Notes: generated by a model not told the origin, from the letters alone. Positions 8,467 to 24,735 are shown, counted from the stretch's first letter. The stretch: DNA of 64,000 bases from Labedella phragmitis (GCF_004078635.1 NZ_RZNB01000004.1:298069-362068); one strand, 5' to 3'. Numbers and translations are program-made.

Positions 8467-9842
8467 GGCACGACCACCTTCCGCGGGTCCAGGGTCAGGA
8501 CGCCGTCGTTGAAAAACCCTCCGGTGAGGGGGGCCACCGCTGATCCGGGAATCACGCCGACGGTCCCGGACGGCGTCGTCACACTCCAGGTCCCGAACGG
8601 CAGGACGAAATCCCGAAACCCGGAAAAAGAACCGAGCGAGTACTCCATGGTGGTGCCGCACGTCGGAGAGTCGGCGACGGGGGCGATGCTCTTCGCGGTC
8701 ACCGTCGCCGTCGACCCGGCGGGCATCGTCACCCTCACCACGGCGACGGGGACCGACACGGTAGTGGAGGTGCCGCGAGCCGTCGCCGTCGGAGGGATGA
8801 CCCAGCCGTCCTTCGTGACGCCGTCGGTTCCCGTCGCCGGAGGCCAGCGAGACGGGTCGATCGCGTCGCAAGACGTCGCGGCACCGGATTCGATGGCCAC
8901 CGTGCCGGCCATAACCGTGTAGCCGGCCTCGGCAGGGAACATCCGAACGGTCGACTGAGGCGAGCTCGAGAGGTAAGTCCCTGCTGTGCTGACGTAGCTG
9001 ACCCCGAGCCCGGAGGGGATGATTGCGTTCGGGCTCGCGCTGCGATCGAGCGCCGGCGTGATGGCGATGGCTTGGTCGTAAGCGAACAGCACCGAGGTGG
9101 CGGCTCCCCGAACCACGGCCTGATCGCGTTGGACGGAGATCGCTTGGTGCGTGCCCGAGACGTAGCCCGTTCGCTGGATCGTGACGTCGTAGTTGCCGGG
9201 CTTCACTTCGAGGGCATAGGAGCAACCGCTGCTGTTGGTGACGGGAACCGGCTCTGTGAGCGTCGCCGCGGTCCCCGGGGTGGCCGACGGCGTCACCGAG
9301 ACGGTGATTCCCTCCGCGCCGGACCCGTCGGCGCGCGTCACCTGAACGACGACCGTGCCGAGCGTTTCATCGTTGATCTTCGACGACGGCGCGATGATCG
9401 TGTCTGAACGGACCGTGCGCTTTGCGTCTCCGGAGCCCCAGGAGACCTCGACGTTCACCTGCTGATGCAGCAGGACACCGTCTCCGGCGCCGCAATCGGT
9501 CGAGTTCAAGCCGGTGTTGATCCATTTCGTCGTGCGAGTGACCGTGTAGGGGATGCCGCCGACCATCTCCGTGCGCGGCTGCGCCGTCGAGATCGAGAAC
9601 ACGTCTCCGACCGACCTTACGAAGTCGATCTCCTGGGCGGCGAGGTTCGCAGCGGCGGCACGGCCCCGGGAGTCGTGTGTGGACTGCAACGTCGCGAGGA
9701 TCGAATAGGCGACCCCGAGCGACAGGATGGCGAAGACCATCATGGCCACCACGAGTTCGACGAGGGTAAGTCCGTCGTCGGCGCTCGCGCGACCCGCTGA
9801 AGAGACGGGTGCCACGGGGAGGAGCTTGCGCATTCTTCTCAC
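8463..9842 (-). CDS. large prepilin with PEGA/CarboxypepD-like domains (PilV-like)
   Basis: A 459-residue prepilin with cut site SADDG/LTLVELVV after Gly24, Glu at mature position 5 and the usual hydrophobic helix. A pilin-like region follows, then beta-rich segments resembling carboxypeptidase-regulatory/PEGA folds (for example KPGNYDVTIQRTGYV). Such folds occur in surface adhesins. I place the start at the GTG at 9842 because GGAGGT lies five bases upstream; the ATG at 9833 sits too far from it. It overlaps the next gene by four bases. It is likely the first gene of the minor-pilin/pilD/pilMNO unit and may be an adhesin presented by the pilus. Confidence 0.75.
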   Translation of the reverse strand: MRRMRKLLPVAPVSSAGRASADDGLTLVELVVAMMVFAILSLGVAYSILATLQSTHDSRGRAAAANLAAQEIDFVRSVGDVFSISTAQPRTEMVGGIPYTVTRTTKWINTGLNSTDCGAGDGVLLHQQVNVEVSWGSGDAKRTVRSDTIIAPSSKINDETLGTVVVQVTRADGSGAEGITVSVTPSATPGTAATLTEPVPVTNSSGCSYALEVKPGNYDVTIQRTGYVSGTHQAISVQRDQAVVRGAATSVLFAYDQAIAITPALDRSASPNAIIPSGLGVSYVSTAGTYLSSSPQSTVRMFPAEAGYTVMAGTVAIESGAATSCDAIDPSRWPPATGTDGVTKDGWVIPPTATARGTSTTVSVPVAVVRVTMPAGSTATVTAKSIAPVADSPTCGTTMEYSLGSFSGFRDFVLPFGTWSVTTPSGTVGVIPGSAVAPLTGGFFNDGVLTLDPRKVVVP

Positions 9843-9891
9843 GGGGCACCTCCTCGACTCAGGTGAATGGGGAGAGCGGAACGGAGATCGG

Positions 9892-9920
9892 CAGCGGCAC
9901 CTCTCCCCGAGGTGCCGCTG
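9892..9920 (-). terminator. 11-bp hairpin between pilA and the minor-pilin unit
   Basis: CAGCGGCACCT and AGGTGCCGCTG pair perfectly around a seven-base loop. There is no clear T-run. The hairpin lies 50 bases before the GTG of the next gene, so it could act as an attenuator or an mRNA-stabilising 3' end for pilA. Confidence 0.55.
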
Positions 9921-9998
9921 TCGCGTGGTTGTGGTGCTGTTGGTTCGTGTGCTGCGGTGTGAGGGTCGGGTACTCACGCAGGTGGTTCGGACAGAGAC

Positions 9999-10030
9999 CG
10001 GTGGGACGCCGAACGAACGGCGCCCCACCG
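9999..10030 (-). terminator. hairpin directly after pilA
   Basis: A 12-bp stem (CGGTGGGACGCC / GGCGCCCCACCG) with an eight-base loop, 20 bases past the pilA stop. The single imperfect pair is a G-U wobble only in minus-strand RNA, so the hairpin favours the pilA transcript. No U-run follows. Read as the pilA terminator or 3' stabiliser. Confidence 0.65.
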
Positions 10031-10049
10031 AGTGACTGATGGTGAAGGG

Positions 10050-10523
10050 TTAGGACGAGGGCGTCGTCGTGCCGGTGGTGCCGCACTTACCGGTGGCGAC
10101 GCCCGCGTCGGACTTGATGTTGAACCACTTCTCGTCAGTGGCCGCGCCATCTCGTTGGGCCTGGATGCAGAAGGCCTCAGCGCTAGGGGTTCCGCCGAAG
10201 GTAATCGATGCGTCCTTAGTGTCAGCGGAGTCCGTGAAGCCGTACTCCTTCAAGAGCTTGGCGTCGTCCGTGTTGGTGAAGCTAGGCGTCGTCGACTTCT
10301 CGGTGTAGAACGCGGTGACGGCGATCTTGGCGTTCGTCAGGTCCGACTTCACAGCCGAGTCCTTCGCGTTCTCCTGAACACCGATGTAGATCGGGATGGC
10401 GATGGCGGCGAGGACGCCGATGATGATGACGACGACGAGGAGCTCGATGAGCGTGAAGCCCTTGTCGCTGTCCTTGAGGGCGGCCTTACGTGCGGCGAGC
10501 GCCGCGGTGATACGAGCAACCAT
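10050..10523 (-). CDS. pilA: major type IV pilin PilA
   Basis: A 157-residue prepilin. The cut site DSDKG/FTLIELLVVV is canonical: Gly22 at -1, Phe at +1 and Glu at +5. The long N-terminal helix with IPIYIGVQENAKDS follows. Two cysteines near the C-terminus (in EAFCIQ and GKCGT) could close a D-region disulphide loop. It is the shortest and most typical pilin here, stands alone between a 365-base upstream gap and two downstream hairpins, and so is the probable fibre subunit. It would be processed by PilD and polymerised by PilB/PilC. Ribosome-site match is weak (ACGGAA). Confidence 0.9.
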   Translation of the reverse strand: MVARITAALAARKAALKDSDKGFTLIELLVVVIIIGVLAAIAIPIYIGVQENAKDSAVKSDLTNAKIAVTAFYTEKSTTPSFTNTDDAKLLKEYGFTDSADTKDASITFGGTPSAEAFCIQAQRDGAATDEKWFNIKSDAGVATGKCGTTGTTTPSS

Positions 10524-10596
10524 GAGGGGTTCCGTTTCTTGGTGATGTGCGTGCAGGGTGTGGGTCGTAAGGCCGGGTTTTCCTTGACCCTGGACG

Positions 10597-10624
10597 ATGT
10601 TAGAGGCGGAGAACCGGTCGTGAA
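10597..10624 (-). promoter_or_regulatory. candidate pilA promoter
   Basis: TTCACG, 16 bases, then TAACAT on the minus strand, about 74 bases before the pilA ATG. Both hexamers match the housekeeping consensus only partly. Just upstream lies a GGGGG(N7)CCCCC dyad at 10636-10652 that could be an operator. Confidence 0.4.
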
Positions 10625-10888
10625 GACACACCAACGGGGGTGAAAATCCCCCGGTCGTGACCCCAATGTCGGGGTGGCGACACCTCCCGGCGTACACCGA
10701 ACTGGGGGCACGTGTCCCGTGGTTGGGGGGTGTATCGCCTCATCTGGGAGATCACCTCCGTATCGGGTGGCGGCGTGCAGAATGCCCGCCGGAGAGGCAC
10801 ACGACAGCAGATCGATGGGAGCCGCGGTGCGCGACTGCGGCACGTTTCAATGCGATCACGAACACCGACGAAGGGCGTGATGGTCGCC
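10625..10888. other. gap between HNH gene and pilA promoter
   Basis: No convincing gene on either strand. It holds the G5/C5 dyad at 10636-10652 and a run of G-rich segments up to about 10735. Length and position suit upstream control DNA for pilA. Confidence 0.5.
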
Positions 10889-12178
10889 TCAGGGCGGATC
10901 GGGCTCGGTGACGTACGTGCGCCCCGCCGGACTCGTCCAGGACAGCACCGCCGTTCCGTGGTGGGGAGCGCCTCGCACTCGCTCGACGCTCCAGGCCGTC
11001 TCGTGTTTGAGGTGATGGTGGTTGGCGCAGAGGGCCGCGAGATTGTCGTGGGCCGTCTCGCCGCCGTCCGCCCACGGGACGGTGTGGTCGAGCTCGCAGT
11101 CCCGCGCGACGCGATTGCAGCCCGGAAAGCGGCACCGGCCGTCGCGCAGGCGGACGAACCTCTTGAGGTCCGTCGGGACGGCGTAGGAGTCGCGCCCGAC
11201 CGACAGGACGACTCCCGTCTCCGGGTGCGTGAGGATCCTCGTGAAGCTCGGCGCCCGCGCCGCGAGCCGTCGGGCCGTGTCGGCGGGGATCGGGCCGTAC
11301 CCGTCGAGGACGGCGGGCTCCTCGCTGGCCCCGAGAAGCGTCAGGACCGGCACGGTGACGTGGACGGTGGGCCGGATGACGTCCGCTCCCGACACGGCCT
11401 CCGGAGCGCCGCTCAGCAGGAGGTCGCGAGCGATGTCGGCCCGTGTCTGCGGGAGCGTGCGGCCGCTGCCCCGCGCAGCACGGCGACCGAGTCGCGTGAG
11501 CGTGTCGTACACGGCATGCGCCTCCTCCGCCGGAAGGTAATGATGCAGCCACGCCATGCCGTCGTCGGCATCCTCCAGCACGACCCGTCGCTCCGCCGCC
11601 GCCCACCGCACCCGCACCTCGATGGACTGCGGCAGCAACCGCTCACGAATGACACGCGCCCGCCGCTTCAGACCTGGCGGGTTCGTCGTCTCGGCGAGAG
11701 GCACACTCTCGTTCTCGAATCGTTCCAGGCGCCTCTCAGCATCCCGCGGATCGGCGTCGGTCGGGTGAGCGCCCAGACCGATGCTCTGCTCGATCAGGAC
11801 GCGCGCGTGTCTCTCCCCGATGCGCCCATCAGCGAGAGCGGCCAGTGTGAGGGGCAACCGCCGCACGAGTCGCTCGGCCTCGTCGAAGTCACGCGCGACG
11901 ACCCGCTCCGACTCGTGTATCGCCACGGCGACCTCGGCAACGAGCGCGCGATGCGCCAACTCGGCCCGCAGCCCCGAGTCGAGCGCCGGGGGTGGGGCCC
12001 AGCGACCACCCGGCGCGACGCCGCCGAATCCGACGACTTCGGACTCGACCTCACGAGAGCGCAACTCGACGAGCACGCGCGCCTGCAACGCGGCCTCGCG
12101 TGAGGCCGCCGCGCGGCTCGCGATGAGCGCGTCGAGCAACACCGCCCGCGAGGCGGAAGCGAGGTCGTCGGGATCCAT
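10889..12178 (-). CDS. DUF222 / HNH endonuclease family protein
   Basis: A 429-residue protein of the actinobacterial DUF222-HNH family (13E12 repeat type in mycobacteria). The long helical DUF222 region fills most of the protein. The C-terminal HNH nuclease has CRFPGCN (about residue 345), ELDHTVPW with the catalytic DH (about 357) and CANHHHLKH. These proteins occur in many copies per genome and their biological role is unsettled. This copy sits inside the pilus locus, between pilC and pilA, in the same orientation, so it breaks an otherwise continuous pilus gene set. All HNH residues look intact. Confidence 0.85.
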   Translation of the reverse strand: MDPDDLASASRAVLLDALIASRAAASREAALQARVLVELRSREVESEVVGFGGVAPGGRWAPPPALDSGLRAELAHRALVAEVAVAIHESERVVARDFDEAERLVRRLPLTLAALADGRIGERHARVLIEQSIGLGAHPTDADPRDAERRLERFENESVPLAETTNPPGLKRRARVIRERLLPQSIEVRVRWAAAERRVVLEDADDGMAWLHHYLPAEEAHAVYDTLTRLGRRAARGSGRTLPQTRADIARDLLLSGAPEAVSGADVIRPTVHVTVPVLTLLGASEEPAVLDGYGPIPADTARRLAARAPSFTRILTHPETGVVLSVGRDSYAVPTDLKRFVRLRDGRCRFPGCNRVARDCELDHTVPWADGGETAHDNLAALCANHHHLKHETAWSVERVRGAPHHGTAVLSWTSPAGRTYVTEPDPP

Positions 12179-12220
12179 GACGGCATGGAATCACACACCA
12201 CCGACATCCGGATCATGTCC

Positions 12221-12263
12221 GCTATCGGGTCTTTTGTCCCTGTGGACGGGTCATCCCGATAGC
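12221..12263. repeat. 9-bp inverted repeat upstream of the HNH gene
   Basis: GCTATCGGG (12221-12229) and CCCGATAGC (12255-12263) are perfect inverted copies 25 bases apart, between the pilC stop and the HNH start. It could be a pilC terminator, an operator for the HNH gene or a target-site trace; nothing decides between these. Confidence 0.6.
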
Positions 12264-12328
12264 CGCTGTGGACGACGATCCCGGGGAGAGAACCGGCCGC
12301 ATCGAACGGCCGCCCGTGCCCTACTCGC

Positions 12329-13558
12329 CTACTCGATCGCCGTGTAGATGCTGAAGATCGGGAGGTACAACGCCACGATCATGCCGCCGACGACGATCCC
12401 GAGGAACGCGATGAGGAGCGGCTCGATGAGCGCCGTGAGCTGCGCCGTCGTCGTCTTGACCTCCTGGTCGTAGAAATCGGCGATCTTGTCGAGCATCTGC
12501 TCGAGCGCACCCGAGTCCTCGCCGACGGCGATCATCTGCGTCACCATCGGCGGGAAGACCTTCTCGTCGATGAGCGGCAACGAGATCGACTGCCCCTGCC
12601 GCACCGCGTCCTGGACCCGCGACAAGGCGTTCTCGACGACCCAGTTCCCGGACGTCTCCCCCACGATCTGCAGCGCCTGCAGGATGGGGACGCCGGCGCC
12701 GATCATGTCCGAGAAGTTGCGGGCGAAGCGCGCGACGGCCAACTTCGTCATGAGTGGACCGAACACGGGAGCCTTGAGCTTCAACGGATCGATCGTGCGA
12801 CGGACCTTCTCGGTGTTCTTGTTCTGCCGCCACCACACGGTCCCCACGATCGTCAGGACGATGAGGAGCGGCGCGAGCCACACCATCTGCTTCGAGAGGA
12901 TGACGAGCAGCATCGTCGGCGCCGGCAGATCCGCACCGAACCCCGCGAACATCGTCTCGAAGATCGGCACGATGAAGATCAGCATCGCCGCGACGGACAC
13001 GAAGCACATGATGATGACGATCACCGGGTACGTCATGGCCGACTTGATGCTGTCCCGCAGCTCGACCTCCTTCTCGAAGTTCGTCGCGACGGTCGAGAGC
13101 GCGTTGTCGAGGAACCCGCCGGTCTCGCCGGCCCTCACCATGTTGATCATGATGGGCGGGAAGTCGCGCGGGTGCTTCCGCATCGCGTCCGAGAGGGAGG
13201 TGCCCGCTTCGACGTCGTCGCGCACGCGCGCGAGGATCTTCGCGAGCGCGACCGACTCCGTCTGCTCGGCGAGGATCGTGAGCGTGCGGAGGAGGGAGAG
13301 ACCGGCGCCCGACATCGTCGACATCTGCCGGCTCATGACGGCGAGGTCCTTGAGCGTCACACCCTTGGAGAGACCGGGGATCGAGATCTCGCGGTTGAGC
13401 CCCGTGCCGTCGGGGGCCTGCTCGATGGAGACCGGTGAGAGCCCCATGACCCGGAGCCGCGACGCCACTTGCGCCTCGCTCGTGGCGTCGACCCGGCCCT
13501 TCACGATCTTGCCGCTCGCATCGCGCCCCTTGTAGGCGTACGCGGTCATCGTGGGCAT
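12329..13558 (-). CDS. pilC: type IV pilus inner-membrane platform protein PilC (GspF family)
   Basis: A 409-residue membrane protein with two repeated T2SSF domains (about 70-195 and 275-395) and three membrane segments. It couples the PilB and PilT motors to pilin insertion. Family marks include the N-terminal YAYKGRDASGKIVKG region and, in the second repeat, VPILQALQIVGE. The start at 13558 has GGAGG six bases upstream. It is 63 bases downstream of pilT on the same strand, and full length for the family. Confidence 0.93.
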   Translation of the reverse strand: MPTMTAYAYKGRDASGKIVKGRVDATSEAQVASRLRVMGLSPVSIEQAPDGTGLNREISIPGLSKGVTLKDLAVMSRQMSTMSGAGLSLLRTLTILAEQTESVALAKILARVRDDVEAGTSLSDAMRKHPRDFPPIMINMVRAGETGGFLDNALSTVATNFEKEVELRDSIKSAMTYPVIVIIMCFVSVAAMLIFIVPIFETMFAGFGADLPAPTMLLVILSKQMVWLAPLLIVLTIVGTVWWRQNKNTEKVRRTIDPLKLKAPVFGPLMTKLAVARFARNFSDMIGAGVPILQALQIVGETSGNWVVENALSRVQDAVRQGQSISLPLIDEKVFPPMVTQMIAVGEDSGALEQMLDKIADFYDQEVKTTTAQLTALIEPLLIAFLGIVVGGMIVALYLPIFSIYTAIE

Positions 13559-13621
13559 GTCAGGCCTCCGTCATGCGAGCCGACGGCACCGCGAGCGTGG
13601 TTCGAGCGGCCTCGCGGGTCG

Positions 13622-15118
13622 TCACGAACCGCTCCCCGAGAAGGCGTCACCGAAGTCGATCCCCGACGACCGCATCGCTTGAGCCGCGGCTTCCGTCGGC
13701 GACTCCACACGACCGAGCAGGCGCGCGAACGCCGACGGGTCGTGGGCCTTCGCCTCCGCAGCCTTCCGCGTGATCGATCCGGCGTTCACGAGTTCCGCGA
13801 GATGCTGATCCATCGTGTGCATGCCGAGGTCCTTGCCCGCCTGCATCGAGGAGATGATCTGGTACGTCTTGCCCTCGCGGATGAGGTTGCCGAGCGCCGG
13901 AGTCATCACGAGCACCTCGGTCGCGACGACGCGGCCCGATCCGCTCGCCTTCGGCACGAGAGTCTGGCAGACGACGCCCTGGAGCGTGCCCGCGAGCTGC
14001 GTGCGGACCTGGTCCTGCTGGTGCGGCGGGAACACGTCGATGACACGATCGATCGTCTGCGCGGCGTCCTGCGTGTGCAGGGTCGCGAAGACGAGGTGAC
14101 CGGTCTCGGCCGCCGTGAGGGCCACGGAGATCGTCTCGAGGTCGCGCATCTCGCCGATGAGGATGACGTCGGGGTCCTGACGCAGGACGTGCTTGAGGGC
14201 GTTCGCGAAGCTCCGCGTGTCCTGCCCGACCTCGCGCTGGTTCACGATCGAGAGCTGGTTGGGGTGCATGAACTCGATCGGGTCCTCGACCGTCACGATG
14301 TGGTCGCGCCGCGTCTTGTTCACGAGGTCGATGAGGGCTGCGAGGGTCGTCGACTTGCCGGAGCCCGTCGGTCCCGTGACGAGCACGAGGCCGCGCGCGA
14401 GCGTCGCGAAGCGCGACACGGAGTCGGGTACGCCGAGAGCCGAGAGCGGCTTGATCTCCGTCGGGATGAGGCGGAACGCCGCGCCGATCGAGCCGCGCTG
14501 CTTGTAGTAGTTGACGCGGAAGCGGCTCGCCTCGGTGAGGGGGTGGGCGAAATCGAGTTCGAGCACGTCGGCGAATGCATCGCGTTGCCGGTCGTCGAGG
14601 ATCGCGAGCAGCTCGCGCGACACCGTGTCGGCGTCCCACGGGCGCGCACCCTCGATGGGTTGCAACCCGCCGCTCACGCGGACCGTAGGCGGCGCGTCGC
14701 GTGTGATGTGCAGGTCGGATCCGCCGAGCGCCACGAGCTCGTGCAGGGCAGCCTCAAGCGTCACGTGGCGCGACGCCCCGGACCCTGACGCTGCCCCAGA
14801 CGCCGACGCCGACGCCGACGCCGACAAAACTGTCGGCGCGGGAGCAGCGACGGACGCGGGAGCAGCCGCGGACGGCACGGAGCCGACCGTCGGGGCGGAC
14901 ACGAACGCGCTCACGTCGTGCGACACCGTGGACGGTGCCCGTGCAGCTTCAGCCTCGGCGGCCGCGGCGGCTTCCGCGGCCGCCGCCGCGAAGGCGTCCG
15001 CCGGTGCGCTCGCCTGCCGCTGCGCCCGACGGGACAGCTGCCCGGGAGCCCCCGGCGTCCAGCCGCCGGCGTCGTCGCCCGGCGGGGTCACCGGGATCTC
15101 GTAGATGGGACCTGTCAC
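13622..15118 (-). CDS. pilT: type IV pilus retraction ATPase PilT, with Ala-rich N-terminal extension
   Basis: A 498-residue hexameric ATPase that powers pilus retraction. Walker A GPTGSGKSTT (about 243-252) and Walker B VILIGEMRD (about 315-323) are intact, with the PilT-type AELVNAGSITR helix near the C-terminus. PilT is normally near 350 residues; the extra 130 residues at the N-terminus are disordered, Ala/Ser-rich and encoded partly by a GACGCC hexamer repeat near 14795-14825. The GTG at 15118 follows GGGAG. It lies 79 bases after pilB. Its presence implies retractile pili and so possible twitching or DNA uptake. Confidence 0.92.
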   Translation of the reverse strand: MTGPIYEIPVTPPGDDAGGWTPGAPGQLSRRAQRQASAPADAFAAAAAEAAAAAEAEAARAPSTVSHDVSAFVSAPTVGSVPSAAAPASVAAPAPTVLSASASASASGAASGSGASRHVTLEAALHELVALGGSDLHITRDAPPTVRVSGGLQPIEGARPWDADTVSRELLAILDDRQRDAFADVLELDFAHPLTEASRFRVNYYKQRGSIGAAFRLIPTEIKPLSALGVPDSVSRFATLARGLVLVTGPTGSGKSTTLAALIDLVNKTRRDHIVTVEDPIEFMHPNQLSIVNQREVGQDTRSFANALKHVLRQDPDVILIGEMRDLETISVALTAAETGHLVFATLHTQDAAQTIDRVIDVFPPHQQDQVRTQLAGTLQGVVCQTLVPKASGSGRVVATEVLVMTPALGNLIREGKTYQIISSMQAGKDLGMHTMDQHLAELVNAGSITRKAAEAKAHDPSAFARLLGRVESPTEAAAQAMRSSGIDFGDAFSGSGS

Positions 15119-15197
15119 GCGTCGCTCCCTCGTCGTCCGATCGTGTGCTGTGTCGTTGTCGCCGATACTCGGAGGCGGCCTCCGCCGCGTCGCCCGC

Positions 15198-16883
15198 TCA
15201 CACGGCCACCCGCAGGATCTCCTCGAGCGACGTGTAGCCCCGTAACGCCTTCGCGAAGCCGTCCTGACGGAGCGTGAGCATCCCTTGACGCTTCGCGACC
15301 CTGGCGATGTCGGCGGACGACGCACGTTCGACCGTGAGTCTTTCGATCTCCTCGGAGACGGCCATGACCTCGTGCACGGCGATGCGCCCGCGGTAGCCCG
15401 TGTTGGAGCACTGTCGACAACCGACGGGGGCGAAGAGCCGCACGGGCGCACCGTCCGGGCCGATCGAGGGGAAGCCGAGCCGATCGAGCTCCTCCCCCGA
15501 CGGTTCGGCCGGTTGCTTGCACCGCTCGCACAGCTTTCGGGCGAGTCGCTGCGCCACAACGCAATCGAGGGCCGAGCCCACGAGGAACGGCTCGATCCCC
15601 ATCTCGGTGAGACGCACGACGGCGCTCGGCGCATCGTTCGTGTGGAGCGTCGAGAGCACGAGGTGGCCCGTGAGCGATGCCTCGATGGCGATCTGCGCGG
15701 TCTCGTGGTCGCGGATCTCTCCGAGCAGCACGACGTCGGGGTCGCTCCGCAGGATGGAACGCAATGCGCTCGCGAACGTCAGGCCGGCCTTCGGATTGAC
15801 CTGCACCTGGTTGATGCCGTCCATCCGGTACTCGACCGGGTCCTCGACCGTGATGACGTTGATCTCCGGCCGCGCGACGGCACCGAGCGTCGAGTACAGC
15901 GTCGTCGACTTGCCGGATCCCGTCGGACCGGTCACGAGGATCATGCCGTGCGGTTTCGAGATCGCCTTCTCGTAGACCCCGTAGTTGCGCTCGAGGAGGT
16001 TGAGGTCGCGGATGCTCATCGCGGTGTTCGAGTTGTCGAGGATCCGCATGACGACCTTCTCGCCCCACACCGTCGGCAGCGTCGCGACACGCAAGTCGAT
16101 CTGGCGGCCGCCGTGCACGACGGACATGCGGCCGTCCTGCGGCTTCCGCCGCTCCGCGATGTCGATGTCGCTCATGATCTTGAGCCGCGAGATGACGCCG
16201 TTCTGGATGGCCTTCGGGGCGCTCTGCATCTCGTGCAGCACGCCGTCGATGCGGTAGCGGACACGCAACTCGTTCTCGGCCGGCTCGATGTGGATGTCGG
16301 ACGCCTGGTCCTGGATCGCTTGCGACACGAGCAGGTTGACGACGCGCACGATGGGCGCGTCATCCTCTGACGACTCCGTCACGAGGGCCGCGTCGATCGA
16401 CGTGCTCTCCTCCTCGAGCGTCGTCGTGAGGTCGCTGAGCTCGTCGTCCGCGCGCAAGTAGCGGTCCATCGCGGCCGCGAGGTCGTGCTGTTCCGCCATC
16501 ACGGGCTCCACGACGAGGTGGGTCGCGGCGCGGACGTCGTCGATCGCGAAGACGTTGCCCGGGTCCGCTGTCGCGAGACGGATCCGACCGTCCTCGACAC
16601 CGATCGGGAGTACGCCGTGCCGGCGGCAGATCGCGGACGACACCATCGAGACGGCGGTGCGGTCGACGGGGTACTCGAGGAGTTCGACGAAGTCGAGACC
16701 GCGCTGGATCGCGCGCGCCCGAGCCACGTGCGCCTCGGTCAGGACACCGTCCGCGACGAGGCCGCGCACGACGGCCTCCTCGTCGGCATGGTTCCGGCTC
16801 AACCGCTCGAGTCGGTCGAGATGCTGGAGCGGCAGGATGCCGTGCAGGATGAGCGTTTCCGTCATCGACGCCACGTGGGTCAC
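15198..16883 (-). CDS. pilB: type IV pilus assembly ATPase PilB (GspE family)
   Basis: A 561-residue hexameric ATPase that drives pilus extension. The N-terminal MshEN/GspE_N domain (about 10-150) is followed by the ATPase core with Walker A GPTGSGKSTT (about 318-327) and Walker B VVLLGEIRD (about 381-389). The zinc motif has two CxxC pairs (CERCK about 450, CRQCS about 488). The GTG at 16883 has GGGAAG upstream; an ATG at 16865 is the alternative. It is the first gene of the pilus locus, 229 bases from the rpoC stop, with the rpoC terminator in between. Confidence 0.93.
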   Translation of the reverse strand: MTHVASMTETLILHGILPLQHLDRLERLSRNHADEEAVVRGLVADGVLTEAHVARARAIQRGLDFVELLEYPVDRTAVSMVSSAICRRHGVLPIGVEDGRIRLATADPGNVFAIDDVRAATHLVVEPVMAEQHDLAAAMDRYLRADDELSDLTTTLEEESTSIDAALVTESSEDDAPIVRVVNLLVSQAIQDQASDIHIEPAENELRVRYRIDGVLHEMQSAPKAIQNGVISRLKIMSDIDIAERRKPQDGRMSVVHGGRQIDLRVATLPTVWGEKVVMRILDNSNTAMSIRDLNLLERNYGVYEKAISKPHGMILVTGPTGSGKSTTLYSTLGAVARPEINVITVEDPVEYRMDGINQVQVNPKAGLTFASALRSILRSDPDVVLLGEIRDHETAQIAIEASLTGHLVLSTLHTNDAPSAVVRLTEMGIEPFLVGSALDCVVAQRLARKLCERCKQPAEPSGEELDRLGFPSIGPDGAPVRLFAPVGCRQCSNTGYRGRIAVHEVMAVSEEIERLTVERASSADIARVAKRQGMLTLRQDGFAKALRGYTSLEEILRVAV

Positions 16884-17048
16884 CTCTTCCCTCGACGTGG
16901 CGGATCACACCACTCCCGCCGCACGCGCTGGGTTCACGCGTTCATCGGCCGGAGCAACGCTATTCGAGCCTCATCGGTGGGAACAGTCCCGCAATGTGGG
17001 CTCCCCCGTTCGGTGGACGCGGAGCCTCCGCCGTCGAGCGTGGGAACA

Positions 17049-17082
17049 CCGAAGGGCCCCGGCGGATGCCGGGGCCCTTCGG
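17049..17082 (-). terminator. rpoC terminator hairpin
   Basis: A perfect 15-bp stem (17049-17063 with 17068-17082) with a four-base loop, 30 bases past the rpoC stop. It is GC-rich with no long U-run, as is common in actinobacteria. It separates rpoBC from the pilus locus. Confidence 0.85.
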
Positions 17083-17112
17083 GTGGATCACATCTCCTGC
17101 GGAGACTCGCGC

Positions 17113-20994
<3,882 letters not shown>

Positions 20995-21071
20995 TTCTTA
21001 TCTCCTACGGAATGTTTCTCGAAGTTCTAACGATGTGTAGGCGCTGCGCCTGAATGGGTACAGTGCCCGGA

Positions 21072-24563
<3,492 letters not shown>

Positions 24564-24706
24564 GGAAATAACCTCCGTGGACCCCGTCAGGTCGTATCAC
24601 TGTCAGTTGATGAGGGAAGTCTCGCCGGACGCACAGAAAGGAGCACCTCGAAACCACGGGGAAGTGGGATCATCGTGCACACGGGCCGACCGCAATATGA
24701 AGGCAG

Positions 24707-24735
24707 AGTGAAACGTCTGGGAGCGCAAAGGTCAA
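24707..24735 (-). promoter_or_regulatory. candidate rpoB promoter
   Basis: TTGACC, 17 bases, then TTCACT on the minus strand, about 140 bases before the rpoB start. The -10 match is weak. However, the same TTGACC-N17-TTCACT pair occurs at 46769-46797 before another gene, which raises its credibility. Confidence 0.5.
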
